64,000 nt of DNA, taken from the NCBI GenBank assembly GCA_021741355.1, contig JAIOXZ010000005.1, forward strand, positions 108,107 through 172,106. Reading direction: 5' to 3'. Each line of letters starts with the position of its first letter. The stretch's first letter is position 1. A program made the translations under genes and the position numbers. This document shows, piece after piece, positions 35,439 to 46,251 of the stretch. The notes beneath the pieces were generated by a model. The model saw only the letters and a list, made by a program, of their open reading frames with translations. It made no database searches and was not told where the DNA came from. The DNA is from Caulobacter sp. (GTDB lineage Bacteria; Pseudomonadota; Alphaproteobacteria; Caulobacterales; Caulobacteraceae).

Positions 35439-36316
35439 TAGATCCCGTCACCCAGTCGGCACCGCTTCACCCACCAGTCGGGCCGCATCTGCTCGATGCG
35501 CTCGGCCAGCCCCTCGGCCTGGATGTCATCAGCGCACAGGGCGAAACAGGTCGCGCCCGAGCCGCTCATGCGGGCCAGCAGGGTCTCCGGTTCGTCGCGC
35601 AGGGTTTCGAGCACCTCGCCGATGGCGGGCGCCAGGCTGACGGCGGGCGCCTCCAGGTCATTGCGACACCAGGCCATGAACGCCGCCACCTCCTCGGCGC
35701 TCTCGAAGGCCGGCGGCAGCGACGGCGGCGAAGCGTCGCCCAGCAACCCGGACTCGTCGAAGGCGCGATAGACGCCGGCCGTCGATGACGGAACGCCGGG
35801 ATTGACCAGCACCGCGTTCAGCGGCGGCAGGCCAGGCGGCGGCGCGAGCCGGTCTCCCCGCCCGGAGGTCATGGCCGCCCGCCCCCACAGGCAGACCGGT
35901 CCGTCGGCGCCCAGTCTGGCGGCGATCGCGGTCAGCATCTCGTCCTGCACAGCCAGATCGAGGGCCGAACGCAGCAGACGCAGCGTCGCCCCCGCGTCCG
36001 ATGAACCGCCGCCAAGGCCGGCCGCGACCGGCAACTGCTTGTCGAGGATCAGGCGGAACGGCGGCTGCGGTCCCTTTACATGCTCAAACAGCGCCCGGGC
36101 GGCCTGGACCACCAGATTGGTCGCACCGTCCTCAACATAGTAGCCGAACGGTCCGGTGACCTCGAACTCGGGCGCCTCGGACGACTGGATCGACAGGGTG
36201 TCGCCGACGTCGGCGAAGACCATCAGGCTCGAGAGCGGGTGATAGCCGTCAGCCGCGACGGGCCCCACGTGCAGGAACAGGTTCACCTTGGCCGGCGCGA
36301 AGGCTGACAGGGCCAT
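35438..36316 (-). CDS. ispE: 4-diphosphocytidyl-2-C-methyl-D-erythritol kinase
   Basis: A 292-residue GHMP kinase of the MEP isoprenoid pathway; it phosphorylates CDP-ME. The start at 36316 (MALSAFAPAKVNLFLHVGPV) has the family start FAPAKVNL. The ATP-binding motif is PVAAGLGGGSSDAGATLRLL and the C-terminal GHMP motif is ARMSGSGATCFAL. Its stop codon abuts the repeat pair. An upstream in-frame ATG at 36391 would add 25 residues of no family similarity. Confidence 0.95.
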   Translation of the reverse strand: MALSAFAPAKVNLFLHVGPVAADGYHPLSSLMVFADVGDTLSIQSSEAPEFEVTGPFGYYVEDGATNLVVQAARALFEHVKGPQPPFRLILDKQLPVAAGLGGGSSDAGATLRLLRSALDLAVQDEMLTAIAARLGADGPVCLWGRAAMTSGRGDRLAPPPGLPPLNAVLVNPGVPSSTAGVYRAFDESGLLGDASPPSLPPAFESAEEVAAFMAWCRNDLEAPAVSLAPAIGEVLETLRDEPETLLARMSGSGATCFALCADDIQAEGLAERIEQMRPDWWVKRCRLGDGI

Positions 36317-36354
36317 TCCGGTATCCACAGCTTGCCCGAAGGCGGAGAGAGGGC

Positions 36355-36449
36355 GCGTGGTTCGACACGGACCTTCGCCCCTGCTCACCATGACGTGGTT
36401 CTGAATACGTCATCCTGAGCAGCCGGCGAAGCCGGCGTGTCGAAGGACC
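36355..36449. repeat. TIR element, family 'CGTGGTTCGAGACGC'
   Basis: GCGTGGTTCGACACG (36355-36369) and CGTGTCGAAGGAC (36437-36449) are imperfect inverted repeats around GCTCACCATGACG and CGTCATCCTGAGC, which pair internally. It lies between the TPR lipoprotein remnant and ispE. Confidence 0.7.
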
Positions 36450-36464
36450 TGATCGGCGTGACGC

Positions 36465-38203
36465 CTAGTTCGACGCCGTCACCGGCGCGGCGGCCGGGCC
36501 GATGGGGCCGAGACCTGACTTCAGCTTGGCCTCCGCCTCCGCCTTGATCTTGGCGGGCGGGTCCAGGGTCAGGGCGCGTTGCCACTGGAACTCGGCCTCG
36601 ATCCGGCGGCCGACGCGCCAGTAGGCGTCGCCCAGGTGGTTGTTGATCTCCGGATCGGCAGGCTCCAGCAGCACGGCCGTCTCCAGTTGCTGCACCGCGT
36701 TGCGATAATCGCCCAAGCGGTAGTAGGCCCAGCCCAGCGAGTCGACGACCGCGCCGGAGCGGGGGTTGGCCGCGACCGCCCGCTTGACCATGTCGAGGGC
36801 CTCGGCGAGCCGCTCGCCGCGGTCGATCCAGCTGTAGCCGAGGTAGTTCAGGAGTTCGGGCTCGTTCGGTTCGCTGGCCAGGGCAGCCTTCAGATCGGCC
36901 TCGGCCTCGGGCCAGCGCCCGCTACGCTCCAGCGCCACGCCGCGCATGTAGAGCAGGCGCCAGTCGGGCGTCGGGCCGGCGCGGGTGATGACGCCGTCCA
37001 TCACCACGACGGCCTCGGCATAGCGCTCGTTGGCCCGCAGCAGGTCGGCGTAGGTCATGGCCGCGTCGTCATCCGCCGGGGCGGCCTCGAAGCCTTCCCT
37101 GGCCATCTTGAGCGCTGTTTCGCCGTCCCTGGTCTGCTGATAGGTCCAGGCGAGCTTGGAGCGGGCCAGCGGATACTGGACCGAGCCCGGCTCGACGCTG
37201 GCGTAGGCGACGCGGGCGGCCTCGGCTTCCTTGCCGGCCGCCAGGGCGTCGCCGGTGAGGATCTTCGCCTCGTCACGCGTGGGATCGAGGTAGAGCGCCA
37301 TGCGGAAGTAGGCGATCGCCATCTCGTACTGCCGGTCGCCGAGCATCTGGGCGGCCTGGGCCACGAGACCTCGCGCCGCGCCCTGACGGATGGTCGGCAG
37401 CGGCTGGGCGCTCTTGCGGCCGATGGCGCGCGTCCGGGCAGCCAGCAGGGTCCGGTCACCGGGCAGGTCGCTCAGCGCACGATCGTAGACCTTCACAGCG
37501 TCCGCCCAGCGGCCGCGCCGCTCGAGGAAGCCGCCGTAGTCGGGTGCGAACAGGCCGCCGGCGCCTTCGATGCCGACGAGCGCCATGTAGTCGGTCTCGG
37601 CCTCGTCGAAGCGTTTGGCGCGTTCGAACATCTGGGCCTGGCCGAGCTGACCGAACACCTCGACCAGCCGGTCGCCGCGAATCTCGGGACGGGCGAACGC
37701 GCCGGCCTTGTCGCCGGCCAGGGCGGCGGCGAACGGCGCCAGCAGGGCCGCGGCCGAACGGTGGGGACATTGACCTGGCCGCTGGCGAGGGTCTCGACCG
37801 CCAGCTTCCCGTCACCCTCGCCGATGCCGGCGACGACCTTGGCCAGGGCCGCCAGGCGCAGGATGACCGGGCGGGTTTCAGGATCGGACGGCGCCAGACG
37901 CGCGGCGCGGGCGAGGTCGCCGGACATCACCGCGGCGATGAAGGCCTGTTCGCGGAAGTATGCGCCGTCGAGGCCGGTCTGCTCGGCGCGGGCGAAATAC
38001 CGCGAGGCCGCCGGGGCGTCGGAGTCGTTCATCGCCGCCTGGCCGGCCAGGTACAGGCCGTAGGGCGACGCGCGCTGGCCGGTTTCGAACGCAACGTCCT
38101 GGGACGGCCTCAGACCGGCGGCCGGAGCGGGCGCGCCCGTGGTGGCGCAGGCGGCCAGCAGGGCCAGGGGAGCGAGGGCGGGCAAGGCGAAGCGCAGTTT
38201 CAT
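36465..38203 (-). pseudogene. TPR lipoprotein with a frameshift
   Basis: The first part begins at ATG 38203, behind AAGGTGAG, with a lipoprotein signal (MKLRFALPALAPLALLAACA, lipobox LAAC) and TPR-like helices. It loses frame after GQVNVPTV near 37760. Shifting by one base continues sensibly (SAAALLAPFAAALAGDKAGA, then RLVEVFGQLGQAQMFERAKR) into the long C-terminal half with about eight TPRs (for example AEADLKAALASEPNEPELLN) that ends at 36465. The intact protein would be about 580 residues, probably an outer-membrane-anchored scaffold. Genuine decay or a lost base in the assembly both fit. Confidence 0.82.
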
Positions 38204-38263
38204 ACGCTCACCTTGCCGCAATCTGTGGCGCCCGCAAGGCGCCTCGCCCCACGAGAGGAATTT

Positions 38264-38366
38264 GTCCTTCGAGACGCTCGCTTGAGGCTCGCTCCTCAGG
38301 ATGACGAACACCATTGATCGTCATGGTGAGGAGCGGACCCTCAGGTCCGCGTCCCGAACCACGCAC
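38264..38366. repeat. TIR element, family 'CGTGGTTCGAGACGC'
   Basis: GTCCTTCGAGACGCTCG (38264-38280) and GTCCCGAACCACGCAC (38351-38366) are the ends; CTCCTCAGGATGACGA and TCGTCATGGTGAGGAG pair inside. It ends exactly where the ETF-QO stop codon begins. Confidence 0.72.
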
Positions 38367-40040
38367 CTACATGTTCGGATAGTTCGGCCCGCCGCCGCCC
38401 TCGGGGGTCGTCCAGACGATGTTCTGCGACGGGTCCTTGATGTCGCAGGTTTTGCAGTGGACGCAGTTCTGGGCGTTGATCTGGAACTTCGGATTGTTCC
38501 CGGCCTCGTCGTACAGCACTTCATAGACGCCCGCCGGACAGTAGAGCCGGGCCGGTTCGCCATAGAGCGGCAGGTTGACGTTGATCGGCACCGAGGGATC
38601 CTTCAGCGTCAGGTGCGCCGGCTGGTCTTCCTCGTGATTGGTGGCCGAGAGGAACACCGAGCTCAGCTTGTCGAAGCTGATCACGCCGTCCGGCTTGGGA
38701 TAGGTGAGCTGCGGATAGTCCTTGGCGAGACCCGTCGAGGCGGCGTCGGTCTTGCCGTGCTTCAGCGTGCCGAAGAACGAGAAGCCACCGGTCAGGTGGG
38801 TGCACCACATGTCGAACATGCCGACCGCGCCGCCGAGGAAGGTGCCCAGCTTGCTGAGCAGCGGCTTGGCGTTGCGGACGACCTTCAGCTCCTTCGCCAC
38901 CCAGCTCTTCTGGAAGGCTTCGGTGTAGCTGGTCAGTTCGTCACCCTCGCGGCCGGCCTGGAGCGCCTTGAAAGCTTCCTCCGCGGCCAGCATCCCCGTC
39001 TTCATGGCGTTATGGCTGCCCTTGATGCGGGGCACGTTCACGAAGCCGGCGGAACAACCGATCAGCACGCCGCCCGGGAAGGTCAGTTTGGGGATCGACT
39101 GCCAGCCGCCCTCGGTGATCGCCCGCGCGCCATAGGCGATACGGCGGCCGCCCTCGAGATAGGGCTTCACCGACGGGTGGTGCTTGAACTGCTGGAATTC
39201 GTCGAACGGCGACAGCCAAGGGTTCTTGTAGTTGAGGTGCACGACGTAACCGATGGTCACGTAATTGTCCCCGAAGTGGTACATGAAGCTGCCGCCGCCG
39301 GTGTTGTTGTCCAGCGGCCAGCCGGTGGTGTGCTGCGCAAGGCCGGGGCGGAAATTGGCGTCCGGCACCTGCCAGAGCTCCTTGATCCCGATGCCGAACT
39401 TTTGCGGCTCCTTGCCGTCACGCAGGTTGAACTTCGCTTCCAGCTGCTTGGCCAGCGAGCCGCGTACGCCCTCGGCGATGAACACGTACTTGCCGTTCAG
39501 CTCCATGCCCGGCTCGTAGCTGCCCTTGTGCTGGCCGTCCTTGCCGATGCCGACGACGCCGACGATGACGCCCTTCACCGAACCGTCCTCACGGAACACC
39601 AGGTCGGAGGCGGCGAAGCCCGGGTAGATCTCGACGCCCAGGGCCTCGGCCTGACCGCCCAGCCAGCGGGCGACGTTGGCCAGCGAGCCGATGTAGCAGC
39701 CATCGTTGTGCATGAACGGCGGCAAGGCGAACATCGGCAGGCTGAGCTCGCCCTGCGGACCGAGCACGAGGAACTTGTCGTGCGTCACCGGCGTCTCGAG
39801 CGGCGCGCCCAGTTCCTTCCAGTTGGGGAACAGTTCCGCCAGCGCCTTGGGATCAAGCACCGCGCCCGACAGGATGTGGGCGCCGACTTCGGAGCCCTTC
39901 TCCAGCACGGCCACCGAGACCTCGGTCCCGGCGGCTTCAGCCAGCTGTTTCAGCCGGATCGCCGCCGACAGACCGGCCGGACCGCCGCCGACGATGACGA
40001 CGTCGTACTCCATGGACTCGCGTTCGACAGCTTCGCTCAT
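38367..40040 (-). CDS. Electron transfer flavoprotein-ubiquinone oxidoreductase
   Basis: A 557-residue inner-membrane flavoprotein that passes electrons from ETF to ubiquinone. FAD binding: YDVVIVGGGPAGLSAAIRLK near residue 12-31. The central domain has GCSAGFVNVPRIKGSHNAMK. The C-terminal 4Fe-4S ligands are visible in YCPAGVYEV and INAQNCVHCKTCDIKDP. Length and motifs match the ETF-QO (FixC-related, EtfD) family. It implies fatty- or amino-acid oxidation feeding the respiratory chain. Confidence 0.95.
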   Translation of the reverse strand: MSEAVERESMEYDVVIVGGGPAGLSAAIRLKQLAEAAGTEVSVAVLEKGSEVGAHILSGAVLDPKALAELFPNWKELGAPLETPVTHDKFLVLGPQGELSLPMFALPPFMHNDGCYIGSLANVARWLGGQAEALGVEIYPGFAASDLVFREDGSVKGVIVGVVGIGKDGQHKGSYEPGMELNGKYVFIAEGVRGSLAKQLEAKFNLRDGKEPQKFGIGIKELWQVPDANFRPGLAQHTTGWPLDNNTGGGSFMYHFGDNYVTIGYVVHLNYKNPWLSPFDEFQQFKHHPSVKPYLEGGRRIAYGARAITEGGWQSIPKLTFPGGVLIGCSAGFVNVPRIKGSHNAMKTGMLAAEEAFKALQAGREGDELTSYTEAFQKSWVAKELKVVRNAKPLLSKLGTFLGGAVGMFDMWCTHLTGGFSFFGTLKHGKTDAASTGLAKDYPQLTYPKPDGVISFDKLSSVFLSATNHEEDQPAHLTLKDPSVPINVNLPLYGEPARLYCPAGVYEVLYDEAGNNPKFQINAQNCVHCKTCDIKDPSQNIVWTTPEGGGGPNYPNM

Positions 40041-40110
40041 GCCGGATTCCCCTTCGCGCTTTGGGACTTAATCAAAGGCGACGCGGGGGCGGTCAAGCAG
40101 GAATGGCGAA

Positions 40111-40341
40111 TTACCGTGGCGAGAAGGACGTCGCCTGGAGTTCTCCGCTCTCGGACTGAACCAGAACCTCGGCCACATGTCCTGCCAACAAGGCCTCGCG
40201 CGCCAGACCGCCGGCGGCGTTGAGCGCCGCGTCCCGGGTCGTGAAGTGCCCCATGGCGCGTCGCGCACAGACCACCCGCCACTCCGGTCCGATACGGACA
40301 ACGGCATAGCGGAAGCGCGGAGGCGCGGGGGTCTGGCTCAT
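40111..40341 (-). CDS. Small hypothetical protein (76 aa)
   Basis: A 76-residue soluble protein from ATG 40341 (MSQTPAPPRFRYAVVRIGPE). It contains WRVVCARRAMGHFTTRDAAL, which resembles a short beta-hairpin fold found in many small alphaproteobacterial proteins. Its ATG overlaps the stop of the preceding gene (ATGA), so both are translationally coupled. No function can be assigned. Confidence 0.65.
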   Translation of the reverse strand: MSQTPAPPRFRYAVVRIGPEWRVVCARRAMGHFTTRDAALNAAGGLAREALLAGHVAEVLVQSESGELQATSFSPR

Positions 40342-40562
40342 ATTTCGCGCCCTCCCCGGCCGTGAGGGCAGACGCAGATGCCGACCAGATCGAGGTAGTA
40401 GGCGTGCAACAGCCGGCCGATCGGCGTCGCCCCCTCCGCCTCGCGCTCGAGGCGGTCGAGACGCTTCCAGACGCATCCCCCTGTCAGACAGGCCATGTGC
40501 CGCCCTGACGGGTCGCGCAGGTCAAACGGGCCGGGCTCCGGCCGGTGCGGTGTCGGGGCCAC
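40338..40562 (-). CDS. Small Cys-containing hypothetical protein (74 aa)
   Basis: A 74-residue protein with two cysteine pairs (MACLTGGCVWKRL and VGICVCPHGRGG), which could bind a metal. The start at 40562 lacks a strong ribosome site. It shares a 4-nt overlap with the next small gene. No family recognised. Confidence 0.55.
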   Translation of the reverse strand: MAPTPHRPEPGPFDLRDPSGRHMACLTGGCVWKRLDRLEREAEGATPIGRLLHAYYLDLVGICVCPHGRGGREI

Positions 40563-40688
40563 GGTCGGCCTCCCTCTACGCTCGCCACCCGTTATGGGCC
40601 GAAAGACTCAACCGACCGTGAAAACCTATGGTTTACACAACTCCCGATGACACTGGCGCTCGGCGCCGCGTCGGGGTTAGATCACCGT

Positions 40689-41504
40689 GTGAACAGCCCC
40701 CACGCCCGTGCCGTCGAAAGCGCCCTCGCCTTCTGGGCGGAAGCCGGCGTGGACGCTTGCTACGGCGAGGAACCCGTCGACCGCCTGGCCGAGGGCGCCG
40801 CGCGGCTGAAGGCCAAGGCGGTGACGCCCCGACCGGCCGCCGTCGCCCAGCCCGCAGCCGGCGGACGCCAGGCGGCGCCCGATGTCAGCGGCGCGGTCGA
40901 ACAGGCCCGCGCGATGGCCGCCGAGGCCCGGACCCTGGAAGCCCTCGCCGCCGCCATCGCCGCCTTCGACGGCTGCGGCCTTAAGTTCGAGGGCGCAAAG
41001 CAGGCGGTGTTCTCGCGCGGTAATCCCGAGGGGCCGGTCATGGTCATCGGCGAAGGCCCGGGCGGCGAAGAGGATGCCCGCGGCGAGCCGTTCGTCGGCA
41101 AGGCCGGCCAGCTGCTCGACCGGATGCTGGAGGCCGCCGGCCTGAAGGACCGCGTGTTCATCACCAACACCGTCTTCTGGCGCCCGCCCGGCAATCGCAC
41201 GCCGACGCTCGCCGAACAGGCCGTCTGCGCCCCCTTCCTGCACCGCGCCATCGCGCTGGTTCAGCCCAAGATGCTGCTGCTGGCCGGCGGCGCCTCGGCC
41301 AAGTCGGTGCTGCAGCGGGACGAAGGCATCCTGACCCTGCGCGGCCGCTGGTTCGAATGGCATGCCGAGGACGGGACGGCGCTGCCCGCCCTGCCGACCC
41401 TGCATCCCGCGTTTCTGCTGCGGCAGCCGGCGGCGAAGAAGAAGGCCTGGCTGGATTTGTTGACGCTGACGGAACGGCTGGATCGTCCGGGGCGGCCGGA
41501 TTAG
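40689..41504 (+). CDS. Uracil-DNA glycosylase, family 4-like
   Basis: A 271-residue DNA repair enzyme that removes uracil from DNA. I prefer the GTG at 40689 (VNSPHARAVESALAFWAEAG), because GGGG lies about 10 nt upstream; an in-frame ATG at 40647 is possible. Motif A is VMVIGEGPGGEEDARGEPFV and motif B is TLHPAFLLRQP. The Ala/Pro-rich segment (about residues 45-75) precedes the fold. Two of the four Fe-S cysteines expected in family 4 enzymes are missing: only one Cys in FDGCGLKF, and Trp in NTVFWRPPGNRTPT where the third Cys would be. Confidence 0.88.
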   Translation: MNSPHARAVESALAFWAEAGVDACYGEEPVDRLAEGAARLKAKAVTPRPAAVAQPAAGGRQAAPDVSGAVEQARAMAAEARTLEALAAAIAAFDGCGLKFEGAKQAVFSRGNPEGPVMVIGEGPGGEEDARGEPFVGKAGQLLDRMLEAAGLKDRVFITNTVFWRPPGNRTPTLAEQAVCAPFLHRAIALVQPKMLLLAGGASAKSVLQRDEGILTLRGRWFEWHAEDGTALPALPTLHPAFLLRQPAAKKKAWLDLLTLTERLDRPGRPD

Positions 41505-41515
41505 GCATCACCCCT

Positions 41516-41614
41516 ACTGTCATCCCGGCCGCAGTGAAGCGGAGAGCCGGGACCTAGATTCGGCCTAGGTTCAATCTGGGTCACCGGATCGGCTGCGCCG
41601 TCCGGGATGACAGT
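41516..41614. repeat. Inverted-repeat element ending in ACTGTCATCCCGG
   Basis: ACTGTCATCCCGG (41516-41528) and CCGGGATGACAGT (41602-41614) are perfect 13-bp ends of a 99-bp element. It lies between the convergent udg and old yellow enzyme genes. A third inner palindrome, GAGAGCCGGGAC..., is less regular. Confidence 0.82.
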
Positions 41615-41619
41615 GAGGG

Positions 41620-42720
41620 TTAGGCCGGAACGGTCTCTTCCTCGGCCACGAAGCCCTTCCAGGCCTGCATGTAGGTGACGAACCTGTCGCTGAGCCCCTC
41701 GCGGTGGAGGTGCTCGCGGGTCACCGGCAGGGCGATGGGGCGGAAGGCCGGATCCGCCGCCGCCAGTTTGGGCCAGTCATGGTGGATGATGGCGCCGCGG
41801 CCGATCAGGACGAAGTCGCAGCCCTGTTCCAGGCACCATTCGGCGTCGGCGGCGGCCATCACCTTGCCCGCGACGCCCAGTCGGACATTGCCCCGGTCGA
41901 GGCTGGTGAACACCTCGATCAGGCTCTGGCCGGCGAAGGCCGCGTCCATCGGCGCCTTGCGCACGTCCCACAGGGACATGTCGAGATAGTCGATCATGCC
42001 CTGCGTCATCAGCTGTTGCGCCAGGTCGCGGCACTCGGCGAGCACGATGCCGAACCGCTCCGGCGACAGGCGCAAACCGAGCTGGAAGTCTTCGCCGCAG
42101 GCCGCGCGGACGCCCTTGAGGATGTCGATGACGATGCGGTTGCGGTTCTCCGCCGAGCCGCCCCACTGGTCGGTGCGCAGGTTCACTTCCGGGCTGAGGA
42201 ACTGGGCCAGGATGTAGCCGTGTGCGCCGTGGATCTCGACGCCGTCGAAGCCGGCCTTCTGCGCGCGCACGGCGCCGGCAATGAAGTCCTGGATCAGCTG
42301 CTCGACCTCGGCGCCGGTCAGGGCGCGGGCCTTGAACTCCTCGTTGTCAGACGGGCAGACGGGCGCCTCGCCGATCAGCTCGGCCGGCGAGCGCATGCCG
42401 GCGTGGTGCAGCTGGACCACCGCCACGCTGTCCTGCGCCTTGATGGCCGTTGCCAGGCGGGTCAGGCCTTCCAGATGGTCGTCCGACCAGCAGCCCATCT
42501 GGCCGGGAAAGCCCTGCCCGATGCGCTGGACGTGCGCCGCGCAGGTCATGGTCAGGCCGAAGCCGCCCTCGGCGCGCATGGTCAGCCACCTGAACTCCTC
42601 GTCCGACATCCGGCCATCGGCGTGGCTCTGGGTGTTGGTCAGCGGCGCCAGCATGAGCCGGTTCTTCATCGCCGGGCCGTGGGCGAAGGTCAGCGGGGCG
42701 AACAGGGGAGAGACGGACAT
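41620..42720 (-). CDS. NADH:flavin oxidoreductase (old yellow enzyme family)
   Basis: A 366-residue FMN-dependent TIM-barrel ene-reductase. The FMN/substrate motifs are visible: MKNRLMLAPLTNTQSHADGR near residue 18-37, VQLHHAGMRSP with the His pair, and FDGVEIHGAHGYILAQFLSP. The end has CDFVLIGRGAIIHHDWP. It likely detoxifies or reduces activated alkenes; the physiological substrate is unknown. It is the last gene of a minus-strand run after the ABC-2 exporter genes. Confidence 0.92.
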   Translation of the reverse strand: MSVSPLFAPLTFAHGPAMKNRLMLAPLTNTQSHADGRMSDEEFRWLTMRAEGGFGLTMTCAAHVQRIGQGFPGQMGCWSDDHLEGLTRLATAIKAQDSVAVVQLHHAGMRSPAELIGEAPVCPSDNEEFKARALTGAEVEQLIQDFIAGAVRAQKAGFDGVEIHGAHGYILAQFLSPEVNLRTDQWGGSAENRNRIVIDILKGVRAACGEDFQLGLRLSPERFGIVLAECRDLAQQLMTQGMIDYLDMSLWDVRKAPMDAAFAGQSLIEVFTSLDRGNVRLGVAGKVMAAADAEWCLEQGCDFVLIGRGAIIHHDWPKLAAADPAFRPIALPVTREHLHREGLSDRFVTYMQAWKGFVAEEETVPA

Positions 42721-42726
42721 GCGCGG

Positions 42727-43487
42727 TCAGACCTTCATTTTATAGCCGGTGTGGAAAATCCACCGGATGACGAGGAGGCAGGCTATCAGGAAGCCGAGAA
42801 TGGCGGCCAGGCTGATGCCGATGTTGACGTCGGCCTTGCCGTAGAAGGCCCAGCGGAAGCCGCTGATCAGATAGACGACGGGGTTGAACAGGGTGATCTT
42901 CTGCCAGACCGGCGGCAGCATGCTGATCGAGTAGAAACTGCCGCCCAGGAAGGCGAGCGGCGTGATGATCAGGGTCGGCACGATCTGCAGCTTCTGGAAG
43001 TCATCCGCCCAGAGGCCGATAATGAAGCCGAACAGGCTGAACGTCACCGCCGTCAGGATCAGGAATCCCAGCATCCAGACCGGATGGGCGATCTCGAACG
43101 GGACGAACAGCCGCGCCGTGGCCAGCATCAGCAGACCCAGCAGCACCGACTTGGTCGCCGCGGCGCCGACGTAGCCGATCACCGTCTCCAGCCAGGAGAC
43201 CGGCGAGGACAGGAGCTCGTAGATCGTCCCCGACCATTTGGGCATGTAGATGCCGAACGAGGCGTTGGAGATGCTCTCGGTCAGGATCGACAGCATGATC
43301 AGGCCGGGCACGATAAAGGCGCCGTAGCTGACGCCGTCGATCGCCGTCATCCGGCTGCCAATGGCCGTCCCGAACACCACGAAATAGAGCGAGGTCGAGA
43401 TGACCGGCGCCAGGATGGACTGCATGAGGGTGCGGAACCAGCGCGCCAGCTCGAAGCGGTAGATGGCCTTCACGCCATGAATGTTCA

Positions 43488-43488
<1 letters not shown>
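42727..43488 (-). CDS. ABC-2 type transport permease
   Basis: A 253-residue inner-membrane permease with six helices. It starts [20 protein letters not shown], contains the ABC-2 signature-like [20 protein letters not shown], and ends [20 protein letters not shown]. It is the YadH/NodJ-type partner of the ATPase upstream, whose stop overlaps its start by one base, so both form one exporter for a small molecule or glycolipid. Confidence 0.92.
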
Positions 43489-44411
<923 letters not shown>

Positions 44412-44574
44412 TCAAGGTCCCCCGGCGATTGTGCGGAGATAAGGGGCCGACGGGCAAAGGACCAGCCCTCCCTGACACGCGAACCGCCTTCCCCCGGGGC
44501 GCCCATGCGGCTAGTTTGCGCGCTGCATCGGGTTAGGGACCGCGCCGCCCGCAAGGGATCGCGCGGCAGACAGC

Positions 44575-46227
44575 ATGGCGGCGGGTCCGCGCGCGCTGAT
44601 CGTGGTTCTGACCATGATGGCGCTGGCGATCTTTTCGGCGGGCGCGGCGCTGGCGGCGGGGCCGCAGGTTCTGTCGCCGATGGAGGAGCGCGCCTGGCGC
44701 GACGCCTTCGCCGCCTCGGCGCGGGCCGATTTCGACACCGCCGACACGGCCCTTGCCCGGACCCGCGACCGCAGCCTGGCCGGACACCTGATGCTGCAGC
44801 GTTTGATGCATCCGACCGGCTATACCGCCACCTGGTCCGAGTTGAACGCCTGGCTCAAGGCCTATGGCGACCATCCCGGCGCCGAACGGGTTTATGCCCT
44901 GGCCCTGAAACGCAAGCCGGCCTCGGCCGCAACGCCAAAGCCGCCGGCCTTCATCGAGGTCTCGCGCGTCTGGGGGCGGGTTGAGACCGCGTCCGGCCTC
45001 GCCGGCGGTCCGGCCAGTCCCGATCGCGGCCGCGCCGCGCGCGAAGCCTACTATTCCGGCGACGCCGCGCGGGCCCTGGCGCTCGCGCCCGCCGCCGGCG
45101 AGCGGTGGGTGGCGGGCCTCGCGGCCTGGCGGCTGGGCCGGTACGAGGAATCCCGCGCCTTCTTCCGCGCTGTGGCCATCGACGAGGACGTCGACGACTG
45201 GCTGCGTTCCGGCGGGGCCTTCTGGGCCGCGCGCGCCTCGACCATGCTGGGTGAAGCGGACCAGGCCCTGGCCTTTCTGCGGATGGCGGCGAGGACCCCG
45301 CACACTTTCTACGGCATGGTCGCACTGCGCAGTCTCGAACTACAGGGCGTACGGCTGGTCGAGGCCGGACCCGGCGTGCGTCCGGCAATGCTGGCGGCGA
45401 TCAGCCGCTATGGCTTCGACCGTGTCGCGACCACGCCGACCCTTCCGGCGCTCGACAGCTTCGTCAAGACCGATCCAAGAGCGCGCCGGGCCGCCGCCCT
45501 GATGCAGATCGGCCGCGCCAAGGACGCCGGTCTCGAGCTTCGGGCCGGCCTGACCCTGGCGAAGACGCCCGAGGAGCGACAGCTCTGGCAGGCGCTCATT
45601 CTGGCGCTGAACGCCCCGATCACGACGGCCGCGGACGCCGCGCCGCCGCCCTCCCCGCGCCGCGCCGCAGCGCGCCGTCGCGGGGCCGAAGACTATCCGA
45701 CGCCGGACCTCTGGCCCGAGGGCGGCTTTACGCTCGACAAGGCGCTGGTCTACGCCCTGGTCTGGAAGGAAAGCCGCTTCAACGCCTATGCGGTGTCCGG
45801 CGCCGGGGCCATGGGCCTGATGCAGGTGCGGCCGGTGGCGGCGGCCCGCGCGGCGGGCGACGACAAGCTGCTGGTCAATCCCCTGCCGCTGCTGGACGGG
45901 CCGACCAACCTGCGGGTCGGGCAGGACTACTTCACCTGGCTGATGGAGCGGGCGCTCGGCGGCGGGCCGGAAGCCTATGATGTGCTGCGCGCGGTGGCGG
46001 CCTACAACGCCGGCGCGGGCACGGTTCTCAATACGCTGAAGAAGGTCGGTCCAGGCGCCGACAGCCTGCTGGTGATGGAGAGCATGCCGGCTCTGGAAAC
46101 GCGCGACTACGTCGAGAAGGTCATGGTCGCCTACTGGACCTACAAGCGCCGCTTCGGCGGCGAGACCAACACCCTGGACGCGGTGGCGCGCGGCGACCGG
46201 ATCATCGATCTTCGGCTGGACAAATAG
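44575..46227 (+). CDS. Soluble lytic transglycosylase (Slt70-like)
   Basis: A 550-residue periplasmic peptidoglycan hydrolase. The signal peptide runs through [20 protein letters not shown] (residues ~8-27). The middle is a helical superhelix with TPR-like pairs. The SLT catalytic domain (about residues 385-540) has the Glu in [20 protein letters not shown], then MQVRP, and a late [14 protein letters not shown] motif. It probably trims peptidoglycan during growth or insertion of envelope machines. Confidence 0.93.
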   Translation: MAAGPRALIVVLTMMALAIFSAGAALAAGPQVLSPMEERAWRDAFAASARADFDTADTALARTRDRSLAGHLMLQRLMHPTGYTATWSELNAWLKAYGDHPGAERVYALALKRKPASAATPKPPAFIEVSRVWGRVETASGLAGGPASPDRGRAAREAYYSGDAARALALAPAAGERWVAGLAAWRLGRYEESRAFFRAVAIDEDVDDWLRSGGAFWAARASTMLGEADQALAFLRMAARTPHTFYGMVALRSLELQGVRLVEAGPGVRPAMLAAISRYGFDRVATTPTLPALDSFVKTDPRARRAAALMQIGRAKDAGLELRAGLTLAKTPEERQLWQALILALNAPITTAADAAPPPSPRRAAARRRGAEDYPTPDLWPEGGFTLDKALVYALVWKESRFNAYAVSGAGAMGLMQVRPVAAARAAGDDKLLVNPLPLLDGPTNLRVGQDYFTWLMERALGGGPEAYDVLRAVAAYNAGAGTVLNTLKKVGPGADSLLVMESMPALETRDYVEKVMVAYWTYKRRFGGETNTLDAVARGDRIIDLRLDK

Positions 46228-46231
46228 CCTT

Positions 46232-46251
46232 CCTCTCCCACTTGGGAGAGG
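46232..46251. terminator. Hairpin between the transglycosylase and the glycosyltransferase
   Basis: CCTCTCCCA-CT-TGGGAGAGG is a perfect 9-bp stem 4 nt past one stop and 1 nt from the other, so it may serve both convergent genes. Its sequence resembles the right end of the element at 25040-25189. Confidence 0.5.

Noticed and set aside
38301..40223. 640-codon open frame on the plus strand
   Set aside because: Antisense to the ETF-QO gene, which has intact FAD and Fe-S motifs.
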